A stretch of DNA of 64,000 nucleotides from Bradyrhizobium sp. LMTR 3. Lineage in GTDB: Bacteria; Pseudomonadota; Alphaproteobacteria; Rhizobiales; Xanthobacteraceae. This document shows, in pieces, positions 29,626-39,540 of the stretch. Every line of letters starts with the position of its first letter. Position 1 is the stretch's first letter. Location of the stretch: assembly GCF_001693485.1 (NCBI RefSeq), contig NZ_MAXC01000012.1:930001-994000 (forward strand), given 5' to 3'. The translations under genes were made by a program, and so were the position numbers. The notes beneath the pieces are model-generated. The model saw only the letters and a list, made by a program, of their open reading frames with translations. It was not told where the DNA came from and did no database searches.

Positions 29626-31657
29626 GCGATCCTGTGGGGTATCTTGGGTTCTGTCGCGCTCGTTCGGCAATAGATTGAGCAGCAGTTGTTAACAGCTCGG
29701 TGCGGGCGAAGATCCACGGGCCATCCGAGAGCGGATGGATGGCTGCGATCTCGCCGGCTTCAGCGGCGAGCCGGAGCGTCTTGGGCGCAATCTTTAGGAG
29801 CTTTGCCGCGTTGCTCAGGTTTAGCCAGGGCTCGATCCCGTCCTCGGCGGGCTTGAACACCGAGATGCGATAGTTCGAGCGCATCGAGGTGACACGCTCG
29901 CGCGTCCAGCGATGACCGTTACCGGTCTTGAGGCCGTTGCGGTTGAGGAGGCCGGCGATCAGATCGTCGTTGGCGATCAGCACCAGTTGGCGCACAGCTT
30001 CGATGATGCTGGCGGAGGTACTGTTACGCTGCCCGCGCCGGCGCTTGGGCAGGCGGATCTCGCTGTGAACGCCGCCGACCCAGTGGATGATGAGGACGAT
30101 CTCGGAGGTCGCATCTCGATATCGGCCACGACCTCATGGATGAGGGTGCGCACAATGCGCTTCTTGAGGCGCGTATCCGTCGTCGGCGCATCCCAGACCG
30201 TTTTGAGGTTCGAGGCCAACACGCCGAGCGAGGCTGGATCAGTAATGGGGGCGGGCGTCGCCGCCTCATGCATGGCGATCTTGCCCTCGACCTCCACCGC
30301 GTGAGCGAGCGCCCTGTTCCAGCGCGCTTCAAGCTCGCCCGCCACCAGCCGGTTCGCGGGGTCAGCGGCATCGTATTGCCGGAAGGCCCGGTCGGCGGCA
30401 TAGCGCGCCGCTTCGAGGTCGCGACTGAGAGCCTCGCGCACCTGATCCCGCCGTTCGCTGGCCTCGTTGGCGGCAGCGGTTGCCGCGGCGATAGCGCCCG
30501 GACCGACGACCCCAAGCAGCGCTTCCTCGATTGCATCGTCAACGCGCAGTCCGCCGAAGCCGATGCAGTGAGGGCCGCCATTGTCCATCCAGGCGCGGCT
30601 GCAGCTGTAGCGCGGGATATGGTGCTTCATGCCGGAGTACCGGAGTGTGAGAGCTTGCGACCGCAGCGCTTGCAGCGGATCAGACCGGCCAGCAGCGCGT
30701 CACCGTGCTTGGGCGCGCCGTGATGCCGACCGGTGGGAACGTTGCTGCTGACCATGGTGCGGATCGCCTCGACCTCTCCCAGCTCACGTACCCATCGTGG
30801 GTGTTGGGCTTTAGCGCCAACCATTCGTTCCGCGCCTTGCGGCGGATCTTCACGCTCACGCCCTCGGCGCCGTATCCCGCCGCCACAGCCGTCTTACCAT
30901 AGGCATAGGCGCCGCCGTAGACCGGGTTCTCAATGATCCGGTGGATGGCGGAGTAGCTCGGTCGCCGCCAGGCCGTGTCGCCGTTGGTCTGCTTCACCGG
31001 CAGATCGAGATTGTACTCGTGGAGCCAGCAGAGCGCCTGTCGCGCGCTGCCCAGCTCCTCGACCTTGTCGAACACCAGCTTGATCGCTTCCTGGACACGC
31101 CGATCCGGATCTTTCTCATAACGGTCGCCGGACTTCACGAAGCCCACCGGCGCCGCCACAACCAACTCGCCCCGACGCGCCTTCTCGTAGCGGGCCGAGA
31201 GCGAGCGCTGGCGCAACAGATCCAACTCGTACTCGTTGAGGCTGCCCTTGAGCCCGAGCAACAGGCGGTCGTTGCCGTGCCTTGGCGCATAGATGGTCTC
31301 CTGATCGACCAGAACGGTATCGACCACACGGCACATCTCGATGAGTTGCTGCCAATCCCGGCTGTTGCGAGCGAAGCGCGAGACCTCGCGGGCGCAAACC
31401 GCGCCAACCTTACCGAGACAGACCTCCGCCACCATTCGCTCGAAGCCTGCGCCTTGTACCCCGCCGGCGGCTGACCGACCGAGATCATCATCGATCACTT
31501 CGATCTCTGACCACCCGAACGCCGTCAGCCGGTCTCGCATGGCGTATTGCAACGCGCTGCTCTCGCGATTGTGCAACACCTGATGTGCTGAGGATTGACG
31601 CACGTAAAGAATTGCCTTGCGCGCGAGATGATGAGGCCTGACTTTGTCAGAGATCAT
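29588..31657 (-). pseudogene. Large serine recombinase, broken by frameshifts
   Basis: The N-terminal frame (31657 to about 30760) carries a resolvase domain with the catalytic serine in [11 protein letters not shown], the [12 protein letters not shown] motif and [17 protein letters not shown], followed by the recombinase domain ([12 protein letters not shown]). The zinc-ribbon part ([18 protein letters not shown]), a coiled-coil region and a C-terminal HTH-like part (WLNLSNAAKLLKIAPKTLRL) continue in three other frames down to 29588. At least three frameshifts separate them. Intact homologues in rhizobia are phage- or element-borne site-specific recombinases of about 690 residues. This copy cannot make a full protein. 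Confidence 0.75.
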
Positions 31658-31886
31658 GACCGACTTCCTTCGCGCGCGGCGTTGCCGTCGCCGCAGCGTA
31701 GTCGAGGATCAATTGCGTCATCAGGCTCGTGAGGGCCGCCCTTGCTTCTGCCGGCAGCTCCGACCATGCCGGCGCGCCGATGGCGCTGTTCAACAGGCCG
31801 CTCCCGAACAGATCCATCTGCTGCTGCGACCGCGGTTTTTGATTGTGTCGGTATCCGCTCCCTGGCATTGCCGTCTGGCGTGACAT
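31647..31886 (-). CDS. Small accessory gene of the serine recombinase (79 aa)
   Basis: The frame from ATG 31886 ends inside the first codons of the recombinase gene (about 10-base overlap), so the two were co-translated. It is a small protein with a basic, Gln-rich start ([18 protein letters not shown]) and a helix ([20 protein letters not shown]). I recall the same small gene in front of related rhizobial recombinases; its function, perhaps a directionality or accessory factor, is inference. Confidence 0.55.
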   Translation of the reverse strand: MSRQTAMPGSGYRHNQKPRSQQQMDLFGSGLLNSAIGAPAWSELPAEARAALTSLMTQLILDYAAATATPRAKEVGHDL

Positions 31887-32909
31887 GAGTCGCTCCCCGA
31901 TTCTGGTCGTGAGAGCCTTTGGATGCGCCAGAAACCAGGGCAGCTGATGGCGTTCGAGCCTTCAACGCCAGATCGAGAAGCGCAGAAAGCGCGGCAATTG
32001 AATCGATGCTAACAAACGGCTGAGCTGTCAAAAGCTCAGCGTCAGGGCACGCCGTCCGGTCGAACATCCATGCTGGAACTTCCAGCCAACGATCTGCTTG
32101 CGACCCGTCCAGAGTGCAGCGAAAAACGACATCATCAGCCTTGGAGACGGTCCCATGAACGCAAACTCGGCGACCAAACCAAGGATGATGCCGATATAGT
32201 ACTTCGCGAAGAACGGTCCTGTGGGCGTTCTCAAACGTTGTTGTACAACCGAACCCGACTCCATTCCGGGATCTGATATAGATCGAGATGGAGCTAAAAA
32301 CCGCTTAGACCCGTCCACTTTTTCGGCAGAAGGTCGGTGGACGGAAGATCAAGTCCACGTCCGTGTAGGGTTCGGTGAGGCTATGCGGCCCACCATAGTG
32401 CCTTCTCAACCATTCCACTCGGGCCGTTGCAGTCCCAACGCGTGTCTCCGTTACATCAAATATCCCCTGCAGCCCCTTATCGTATGTAGGAATTTCCTGA
32501 CGAAGCCTCCGAAACATTTGGTGGCGGTCACAAAATGCTGCTGGTTCACATAATCACCCGAGAGTTCGTGGAGGGAAACGGGGCAAGGGCTCGGACGCGC
32601 GCGACCGCAGGCCTCAGCTCAAAGCGGCACCGCAGCCGCACGGAAACTCCGGTGCCAAGTGGGCGTTGCAAAGCTCGGACCGGCTCGGACATGACGTGCA
32701 TTTCGTCTCAGGTCTCATGGCCCACAAGGGTACCATTCCTGGTCGCTGAACTTGGTCCGGACGTGGACCCTTTGGTCTTGCATCCGTTCGCTGCGATAGC
32801 GGAGAAAGAGATAAGATGATCTCAGCCGTACGATTCAGACACTCGCGGCCGCAAAAGGCTCGTGAGGTGACCCTTAGCAACCAAGGCTCCACGTGCGCAG
32901 GAACGCGGT
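31887..32909. other. Long decayed region
   Basis: No gene with a start, ribosome-binding site and family resemblance was found. On the minus strand around 32130-32230 a hydrophobic piece (YYIGIILGLVAEFAFMG) suggests a lost membrane protein. A minus-strand frame ending at 32305 has 65 protein-like codons without a recognised family. Confidence 0.4.
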
Positions 32910-33067
32910 GGAGACCCTGACTGCTTCGGCTAAACGGTTTGCGGCCAACGTCCCTCCAATCATCCGCGAGGAGCAGAAGACTGGCGCAACGTCCTTGAGG
33001 GAGATTGCCTAGGCGTTGAACGCGCGCGCCGTCGCTCCTAGCCGCGCTTCTCCAGCCAGCGCCGCAC
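32910..33067 (+). pseudogene. Resolvase C-terminal fragment
   Basis: The plus-strand translation reads LAKRFAANVPPIIREEQKTG, then ATSLREIA, a stop, and ALNARAV. It resembles the C-terminal helix-turn-helix of serine resolvases (I-R-E-x-Q-x-x-G-x-T-x-x-x-I-A-x-x-L-N-x-R-G-V). The catalytic domain is missing and the fragment has an internal stop. Confidence 0.45.
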
Positions 33068-33624
33068 ATTGTATGTTCGTCAACGTGAGAAACGGGAGTG
33101 CTAGTGCTGGCTCGCCGTCACATTAGAAAGCCCGATAACATGATCGGTCGTGACGGTCCTCGGATGCAGAGATGTGTCAACATACGGCCATCATCTGCGA
33201 AGATGCGCGCGCCACGTAAACCGCCGGTTCGCCCGAGAAATTGAAATGATAAGCGCATGCGACTGCGGTGTATACGGTTGGAGGACTGCCATCCGCGGGT
33301 ACTCGCGAAGTTCGAGCACATCGTCCGTTCTCCACTATTGAGAGTAGCTTCATCGCTGCTCTCGCCCTACGCACGCGCCTTTATCAGCGAGCTTCGATTC
33401 AAACACCCTTCTCTCCAACGGTGGCATTGACGCGCATCTCTCCCATACGCGATCGACTTTTGCGCTGTGCACATTTGGTCATGATTTCCAAGCCTACAAC
33501 CTAACGCAGCGTGAGCTTCAAGCTCTTTCTTTCGAGTGAGTGTTGCGCTGCCGTTACAGCAATCTCCGATGACGTTGCTAAGACGCGCGCGGCCTGGGGG
33601 CCATCGAAAGGAAAGAAACTGGAA
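33068..33624. other. Leader and promoter region of the Omp25-like gene
   Basis: No gene is supported. The membrane protein frame is open back to 33511 but its signal peptide begins at 33625. Promoter elements cannot be placed with confidence. Confidence 0.4.
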
Positions 33625-34320
33625 ATGAAGAACTTGTTGCTTGTGACTTGCAGCATCCTCGCGCTTGGCGCGGTCGCACCCGTATTCGGCGCGGATCTCG
33701 CTGTGCAGCCCGTCTATAAGGCGCCGCCGCCACCGCCGCAGGTCGCGGCCGCGATCTACGACTGGAGCGGTCTGTACATCGGTATCAACGGCGGTTGGGG
33801 CTTCAGCGATGCAACGGGTGGCACCGTGGGTGGCCAGATCGGCTATCGGCAGCAGATGGGCCAGGCGGTGTTTGGTATCGAAGGTCAGGGCAACTGGGCT
33901 GATTTCAGCGGCTCCAATATTAGCACCACATTCCCGCTCAATACCAACCGCAGCACGATCGACGCGTTCGGCCTGATCACCGGCCTTATCGGCTACACCT
34001 CCAATAACGTTCTGCTTTACGCCAAGGGCGGTGCTGCGGTGACGAGCAACACCTATCAGGTCACCTCAACGCTGACCGGCGCGCAGCTGGCGAGCACCGA
34101 CAATACGCGTTTGGGCGCAGCGGTCGGCGCTGGTGTGGAGGTCGGCTTTGCGCCGAACTGGTCGGTCGGCGTCGAGTACGACCACCTGTTCATGCCGGAC
34201 GCCAACGTGAGCTTCACCACGGCCGCTGGTGTGGTCGCGACCGATCGTATCCGCCAGGATTTCGATCTCCTGACCCTGCGGCTCAATTACAAGTTTAGCC
34301 CGCCGGTTCTCCGATACTGA
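33625..34320 (+). CDS. Omp25/RopB-like outer-membrane beta-barrel protein
   Basis: ATG 33625 follows AAAGGAAAG. The 231-residue product has a signal peptide (MKNLLLVTCSILALGAVAPV, cleavage after FGA), the ADLAVQPVYKAPPPPP linker seen in rhizobial Omp25/31 porin-like proteins, and an eight-strand barrel (YDWSGLYIGINGGWGFSD, VGGQIGYRQQMGQAVFGIEG, WSVGVEYDHLF) ending LRLNYKFSPPVLRY. It should sit in the outer membrane. It is an intact single gene followed by a strong terminator. Confidence 0.9.
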   Translation: MKNLLLVTCSILALGAVAPVFGADLAVQPVYKAPPPPPQVAAAIYDWSGLYIGINGGWGFSDATGGTVGGQIGYRQQMGQAVFGIEGQGNWADFSGSNISTTFPLNTNRSTIDAFGLITGLIGYTSNNVLLYAKGGAAVTSNTYQVTSTLTGAQLASTDNTRLGAAVGAGVEVGFAPNWSVGVEYDHLFMPDANVSFTTAAGVVATDRIRQDFDLLTLRLNYKFSPPVLRY

Positions 34321-34341
34321 TCTCTTTCAAACGGCGGATCG

Positions 34342-34374
34342 AAAGCCCCGGCCGTCGGGCCGGGGCTTTTTTTT
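34342..34374 (+). terminator. Rho-independent terminator
   Basis: A 12-base stem AAAGCCCCGGCC (34342-34353) pairs with GGCCGGGGCTTT (34358-34369) around a four-base loop, and a run of eight T begins within it. It ends the Omp25-like gene 22 bases after its stop. Confidence 0.93.
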
Positions 34375-34995
34375 CGAGCTAGTCATCTGCCGCGGAACGA
34401 TCACCTAACCGCGTTCTGTATTTTCCGGGAATATGCAAGGACTTCTGCTTGCAAACCGTTTTATGTTCAAGGTGATCACCACCAAACTCGAGGGGCTAAA
34501 TGGCAATCGCGAACCTGACACGGCCCGGCACAATGGCCATGCATGGTCAGGGGATGAGCACGCAGACGGCCGGACAGTCTGCCCGGTTCAAGAGCGCCTC
34601 CCATGCTTCCGCGGACATTCGACCCGAGGCCTACTTCCGTTCTGCGGTCCGCAACGCACTGTTCAGCTTACGCATCTCTTGGGCTGAACGCGTGGAGACA
34701 CGGCAAGCGAAACCCGTTTGTGTCTGTTAACGATTCAGGCCCAAGCCGAGCCACTGTTTGCCTACATCAACAGCCCTGTCATATGCGTCAGCCTTCATAG
34801 CCTTTTGGACTTGGTGTTAGCAGATGCTTTGTCATAGCTGCACTTTCATCAGGCACCTGATCGGGCACTGCTTTCGTGTCCCCGCTGCCATCCTGCTCCG
34901 CCTTTTCGACTTTGTGCATCGCAGAACCCGAATGCCTGCGCCTTGTTCCTTTGCATTCAAAGAGCGCAATGCCCACCACGGTGGGAAGAACCATG
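34375..34995. other. Intergenic with doubtful small frames
   Basis: A plus-strand frame 34500-34730 (76 codons, ATG after GAGGGG) and a minus-strand frame 34788-34994 (68 codons, Lys/Glu/Asp-rich) are open. Either could be a small gene, but neither has a recognisable family or clear supporting signal. Confidence 0.35.
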
Positions 34996-36075
34996 CTATC
35001 TGCCTAAAGAGGGCCGCGGCGTCGCGTCGGTACGCGTGGGCAATTTCGGATACTGAATCTTAGGCAGCTGACCAGTCAGCGAATTCAGAAACGCAACAAT
35101 ATCGTTCTTTTCCTTGTCGCTGAGCTCGATGCCAAGTTGGGTTTCACCCATCACGCCAACCGCTTGCTTAAGGCTCCAAACCTGGCCTGAATGGAAGTAT
35201 GGGGCCCGCAACGCGACGTTGCGCAACGGCGCGGCGCGGAAAACGTACTCATCGCTAGCCGCCTTGGTGACCGCGTATCGGCCCTTGTCAGACGCCGGAA
35301 GCAGGGTTGCGCCCGGTCTTTCGATCACGCCGAACGGGAAGTAATCCTGTCCGCCGACGTTGATTCCGTTGTGACAAGAGGAGCACCCCGTTTGAATGAA
35401 GAGCTTCAATCCTGCCTTCTGCTGATCATTGAGAGCAGTCGTATCGCCTTCAAGGTACTGATCGAATGGAGCAGCGGGTGTAATCAGAGTCGCTTCAAAG
35501 GCCTCGATTGCCTTCGCGAAGTTGTCAAAGGTGACCGGCGACGCCTCGTTCGGGAATGCCTTCTTGAACCTGACCACATAGTCACTCATCGAATTCAACG
35601 TATCGAGCACATGATCTGGGGTCGCGTTCATTTCGACACGCGCCTGCACGGGTCCCTTAACTTGCGCCTTGAGGTCTGCGGCGCGTCCATCCCAAAACTG
35701 CGCCAGATTGAATACCGCGTTATAAACAGTTGGCGCCCGACGTGGACCCTGCTGCCAGCCGTGCCCGACCGAGGTCGGACCGGCATCGACTCCGCCCGTA
35801 CCAAGATTATGGCAGCTATTGCAGCTGATGATCCCGCTGGCTGACAGCCGCGGATCGAAGAACAGCATCTTGCCGAGTTCGACCTTGTCGTGGGTGACCG
35901 GATTGTCCTTAACAGCAGGCACGATCGAGGGGATCGGTTTGAAAATCTGCCTAGCAGCTCTCATCCAATCATCTTCGGGGCTAGCCTCTGACGAAGCCAA
36001 CACTACAACGGCCGCAACGGATAGCTTGCGTACAAGGTGAAGCTCCCACGCTAACTTTTTCACAATACCTCTCAT
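34996..36075 (-). CDS. Di-haem cytochrome c peroxidase family protein
   Basis: From ATG 36075 the 359-residue product has a basic start and hydrophobic export signal (LSVAAVVVLASSEASP), then two c-type haem sites: CNSCH near residue 95 and CSSCH near residue 240. Between them lie the conserved LSASGIISCNSCHNLGTGG and RRAPTVYNAVFNLAQFWDGR segments, and later RAAPLRNVALRAPYFHSG. This is the CcpA/MauG family; these periplasmic enzymes reduce peroxide with electrons from cytochrome c. The position in an alphaproteobacterial symbiosis region fits peroxide defence during microaerobic growth, which is inference. Intact. Confidence 0.88.
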   Translation of the reverse strand: MRGIVKKLAWELHLVRKLSVAAVVVLASSEASPEDDWMRAARQIFKPIPSIVPAVKDNPVTHDKVELGKMLFFDPRLSASGIISCNSCHNLGTGGVDAGPTSVGHGWQQGPRRAPTVYNAVFNLAQFWDGRAADLKAQVKGPVQARVEMNATPDHVLDTLNSMSDYVVRFKKAFPNEASPVTFDNFAKAIEAFEATLITPAAPFDQYLEGDTTALNDQQKAGLKLFIQTGCSSCHNGINVGGQDYFPFGVIERPGATLLPASDKGRYAVTKAASDEYVFRAAPLRNVALRAPYFHSGQVWSLKQAVGVMGETQLGIELSDKEKNDIVAFLNSLTGQLPKIQYPKLPTRTDATPRPSLGR

Positions 36076-36431
36076 CGGCGCCAAACAGCACAGCATCGTC
36101 CCTGTTTATGTCACGCACTCACGCTTGCCCGAGTGATGGCTGCATCTACTAGCAACCGCCGTGCCAGTGCCGCTCGGCAAAAGCTAAGCTGCTGATTTAA
36201 CTTTCAAAGCAATTGCGACCAGCGGATAACGTTAGGTGTCTTGAACCTGACAGAAGCCGTGCGGTGCCAGAAATGCGACAGCCACGAACTGGCGGCGGCC
36301 CATTCGTGGGCGAGCGGCGCAGGCCTTTTGTGATTATACCGATGCGGCATCCAGCTCGCTGCTATTCTCAACGAGATTGGATCGTCATGCCATCGAGAAT
36401 CCTGCGAGCGGACGCCACACGCTCAGGTCAG

Positions 36432-37184
36432 TTAGCATCCAGTTGCCAGCGCTGGCGCCGCCGAGAATTCAATGAGATTGAGGCGAATCGCTTTTACGAT
36501 GGCCTGGGTGCGATTCGTCGTACCCAGTTTGCGCATCACGTTCTTAAGATGAAAATTGACTGTATTCTCGCTGACCTTCAGGATCTTCCCAATTTCCCAA
36601 GACGATTTTCCCTCTGCCACCCAGCGCAGGCAGTCTTTTTCGCGCTCAGACAGGGTAAGTTTCCCGTTAATGCTGCTATCCGAGGGCCGCGCGATCTCCG
36701 CAAACGCAAGATGAAAGTTCAGGGCCAGTGTGCTGAGGTGACTCATACGATCCTGAGGATCGGCCTCGTCGAACGGAGATGCAAAAGATACCACCGATAT
36801 TCGGCCCAATGCCCCAAACAATGGCACACTCATGCCATGCTTCAGACCTGCCTCTTTGGCCTCGTCTAGTACGCGCTTCTCGCCGGGTTCCAGTTTGGCG
36901 AGTTCGTCCCAAACAAACGGCCCCGGAAGCGTTGGTGTCCGCCTGACCACCGGGTCGATGACACGGTAATTGCGTTCAAAATAACGGCGGCACCAGTCTG
37001 GCGGGAAGTTCACGGTCCCCGTAGGCGGTAGGTACCTCGGTAGACGAGGCGGCTCCGCGAAGGTAAGCGCTCCGTAAGCGACTTCACTGAAGCCTTCCTC
37101 GCTCGCACAGCTCACAAGAAGATCGAACAGCGCTTTAATAGAGCGCGTTTGCTTCGCGCATTCGATGAAGCTGAATAAGTCCAT
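36432..37184 (-). CDS. LuxR-family regulator with autoinducer-binding domain
   Basis: The 250-residue product starts at ATG 37184. Residues 5-165 resemble an autoinducer-binding domain with the characteristic aromatic and acidic pattern (YRVIDPVVRRTPTLPGPFVW, including W and D residues of the acyl-homoserine-lactone pocket). Residues 180-245 are a GerE-type helix-turn-helix (LTLSEREKDCLRWVAEGKSS, SENTVNFHLKNVMRKLGTTN). No luxI-type synthase is nearby, so it is a LuxR solo that may sense external or plant-derived signals; this is inference. Intact. Confidence 0.88.
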   Translation of the reverse strand: MDLFSFIECAKQTRSIKALFDLLVSCASEEGFSEVAYGALTFAEPPRLPRYLPPTGTVNFPPDWCRRYFERNYRVIDPVVRRTPTLPGPFVWDELAKLEPGEKRVLDEAKEAGLKHGMSVPLFGALGRISVVSFASPFDEADPQDRMSHLSTLALNFHLAFAEIARPSDSSINGKLTLSEREKDCLRWVAEGKSSWEIGKILKVSENTVNFHLKNVMRKLGTTNRTQAIVKAIRLNLIEFSAAPALATGC

Positions 37185-37389
37185 GTGGCGACTCACGAGG
37201 GCAGCCAAGAGGCCGCTATTGCGCCGTTCGATTGAGTGTTTTAAGCGGAGTCTAGTTTTATTCGCTCAGCGAAGCCATTGCTCCGCTCTTCATCCAGCCT
37301 GAACACTCGCGCGCTTCGGCAAATGCTATTCCCGAATTCGTTGACCTCTCCCAGCAGGTGAATCGAAACCGTCAGCTGCAGCGCCACTC

Positions 37390-37683
37390 TCATTTAAGGT
37401 AGAACAGCACACCATAACCGTGGCACTGGTAGCTCCACTTCGTGTCGCCAAAGGCCTCGCCAACGATGAGGTGGGTATCGCATTCGATACAGCCGTTGAG
37501 GGTGATCTCCACGTCGCACTTGGCCTTCGGCTCGAAGCGACGCGCGGGGCCGACTTTCACGAGCGTAAGCAGCTGCGGTGACGGCATTGTGCGCGCGGAC
37601 CCCGGTATGGGAACGACCGAGATCGATGTGATTGCGGTTGTAGACAGCTTCTCTTCGAGGCTCACTGAGAGCTCGACATGCAT
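37390..37683 (-). pseudogene. fixX: FixX ferredoxin-like relic with lost cysteines
   Basis: The open frame of 97 codons aligns over its length with FixX, the ferredoxin-like subunit of the FixABCX electron-bifurcating complex: PSPQLLTLVKV-GPARRFEP, then VEITLNGCIECDTHLIVGEA, then KWSYQCHGYGVLFYLK. In FixX the corresponding stretches read V-C-P-A-x-C-Y and D-G-C-x-E-C-G-T-C-x-x-x-C. Here four of those six cysteines are changed (to G45, R49, H71 and G75); only C65 and C68 remain. It cannot hold the normal iron-sulfur cluster. The frame is open but the protein is non-functional as FixX. It is the last gene of the decayed fixABCX operon. Confidence 0.72.
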
Positions 37684-37751
37684 CTTTCAGTCTCCGTAGT
37701 TGGTATCCACGAATAGAGCACACGGCTTCAGTCTCTTGCTTATGCATGATC

Positions 37752-38852
37752 TCATTCGAAAACCGGTGGCCACTTTTCCGGATCGTGCAGCGGCACTGGG
37801 CGCGGGCGAAATTCGCCGCGCTTGGGCCGAAACGCCTTCATGTCCAACTTGGCCCTAGGTAGCACGGAGGCATGCCGGCTATCCCGGCGCCGACCAAGAT
37901 GGCGCCGAACCTTACCTCGATCGTGACAGCTTCCTCTTGCTCGCGATCTGAACGCACGAATACGGCCGCAGACGCGCGCGAAGGCGGCCATCGGCGTTGC
38001 CAGCAGCCGGTTCGCGTCACTACCAACATAGGCGAGTTCGAAGATCAGCGCGTTCTTGTCGATGCTAATGGCGAAGATCAGGTCGGCGCCCTTGACACCG
38101 ACCCGATGAAGGATCCCGCCGGAACTGCCGGCCCCGATAAAGAGCTCTGGCCGGATGATCTTGCCGGTGTGACCGCTCTGCCGGGCGGAGGTGGCCCAGC
38201 CCTTCTGCGCCAGCGGACCTGAGCAGCCATATTTGGCGCTGAGCACAGCCGCGAGCTGGCGCATCATTTGCAAATTTTCGGCCGATCGGAGCCCAAGACC
38301 CTCGCCTACCACGATATCGGCATACGCGACATTGACGTTTGGGGAATCGCAGTCCGGCACGAATGGAGTGCTGCTCCGCCTTGCTGGTGAGTGCGCAGAG
38401 ATCCGCGGCCCCCGTCTTGGCGGCGTAGGTGAGCTGCAGGACACCGGGCCGCCTGGCAATGCCGGGCTCCACCTCTGCGGTGTCGCTGTCGATCGTCCGC
38501 TTGTCAGTAAAGATGACATCAACCGGGCCATACTCCCTCCCAGTCTTGCGGATTGCGATCGCCAACGCATAGCTGCCCGCCAGGGTGCCGTCGTGGCGAA
38601 TACGCAAACAATGATCGCACGATGTGGTCGGCGCCGAAGGTCAGTGCCTTGCGTAGGGCTCGGCGGCCATCGATGAGCACGGTTATCTCGCCGCCGCACT
38701 CGGCGCTTAGCTCCGGCACTGCTCGCAGCGCGAACAGATCGTAGATGTTGATAATGGTCGACCTCCCGGTGGCTCATGGAGTCGTTGGCCACGACGCGCA
38801 CGCGGATCTGAGCGAAATTGGAAGCCTGCTTAATGCAGACGATACCGTGCAT
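37752..38852 (-). pseudogene. Decayed fixA-fixB-fixC segment
   Basis: From ATG 38852 the minus strand encodes the start of FixA (MHGIVCIKQASNFAQIRVRV), then changes frame: INIYDLFALRAVPELSAE, ALRKALTFGADHIV, then GTLAGSYALAIAIRKTGREY and DIIFTDK-like pieces. FixB follows as an internally deleted C-terminal half (RQSGHTGKIIRPELFIGAGS, SIDKNALIFELAYVGSDANR). The FixC start is visible as RFGAILVGAGIAGMPPCY before only about 30 more residues. FixABCX carries electrons to nitrogenase. Frameshifts and large internal deletions make all three non-functional. A working copy must exist elsewhere if the strain fixes nitrogen. Confidence 0.75.
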
Positions 38853-39540
38853 GCGGTACTCCACAAGTTCCGAGAACCTGGATGAGAACAGCAAGGCTCG
38901 TACCAGTTGCGGCGCTCGCGAGAATCGGGCGTGAAGACAAATGCTTGAGAGAATTGGCGATCGATTGGGCACGGTAGGCGATCAGACGCAATTACGACAT
39001 GGTCGCAAATGCGACATCGCCGTTTGCAGCAGCCGCGACATTAGTTGATGTAGATCAAGAAGACCGCGGGCTACGATGCGATACGTTCTTCCCTTATCTG
39101 CGTGAGGGCGCGTAACACAAGGTGAGCGGCCGCAGCGTTCACGAGGACCAAAACCCTTTCCCCACTCGCGTTGGACAACGCTTCGCATCGCCAGGAGCAG
39201 GTGGAGATGTCGGATCGTACTCGACGTCGAGCAGCCAAGAAGTGCTGATCTGATGAGGTTTGCCGATGGTTTAGCGAGTGCACTTTGAATTTCCGCCACC
39301 AACGATCGAACATCTTGTGATTGTTAAGGCTTAGCTTAGCCTCGACTCCCGCGGCATCCTATTGCGACTTGCAACACGTTGCGACCCCAGTCAACTACCA
39401 ACGCTAATAATTGATCGAGATGACAGAAGCATGCCACCTATCGGTTGGGCTGCGGATTGCCGGAGCGGCTTGCCTCGATCAAGAACTGAACGAAGCAGCC
39501 CTGAACGTCCGGCCGGTCCAACGCACCTGCAAGGAGTGGC
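38853..39540. other. Divergent region upstream of fix relic and pepM
   Basis: No gene is supported. The region should contain the pepM promoter; I could not place a sigma-54 (GG-N10-GC) or NifA site with confidence. Confidence 0.4.

Noticed and set aside
37752..38972. A 406-codon minus-strand frame as one functional protein
   Set aside because: Its translation is a patchwork: FixA start, out-of-frame Arg-rich sequence, FixB C-terminus, out-of-frame sequence. It is better explained as the fixABC relic.
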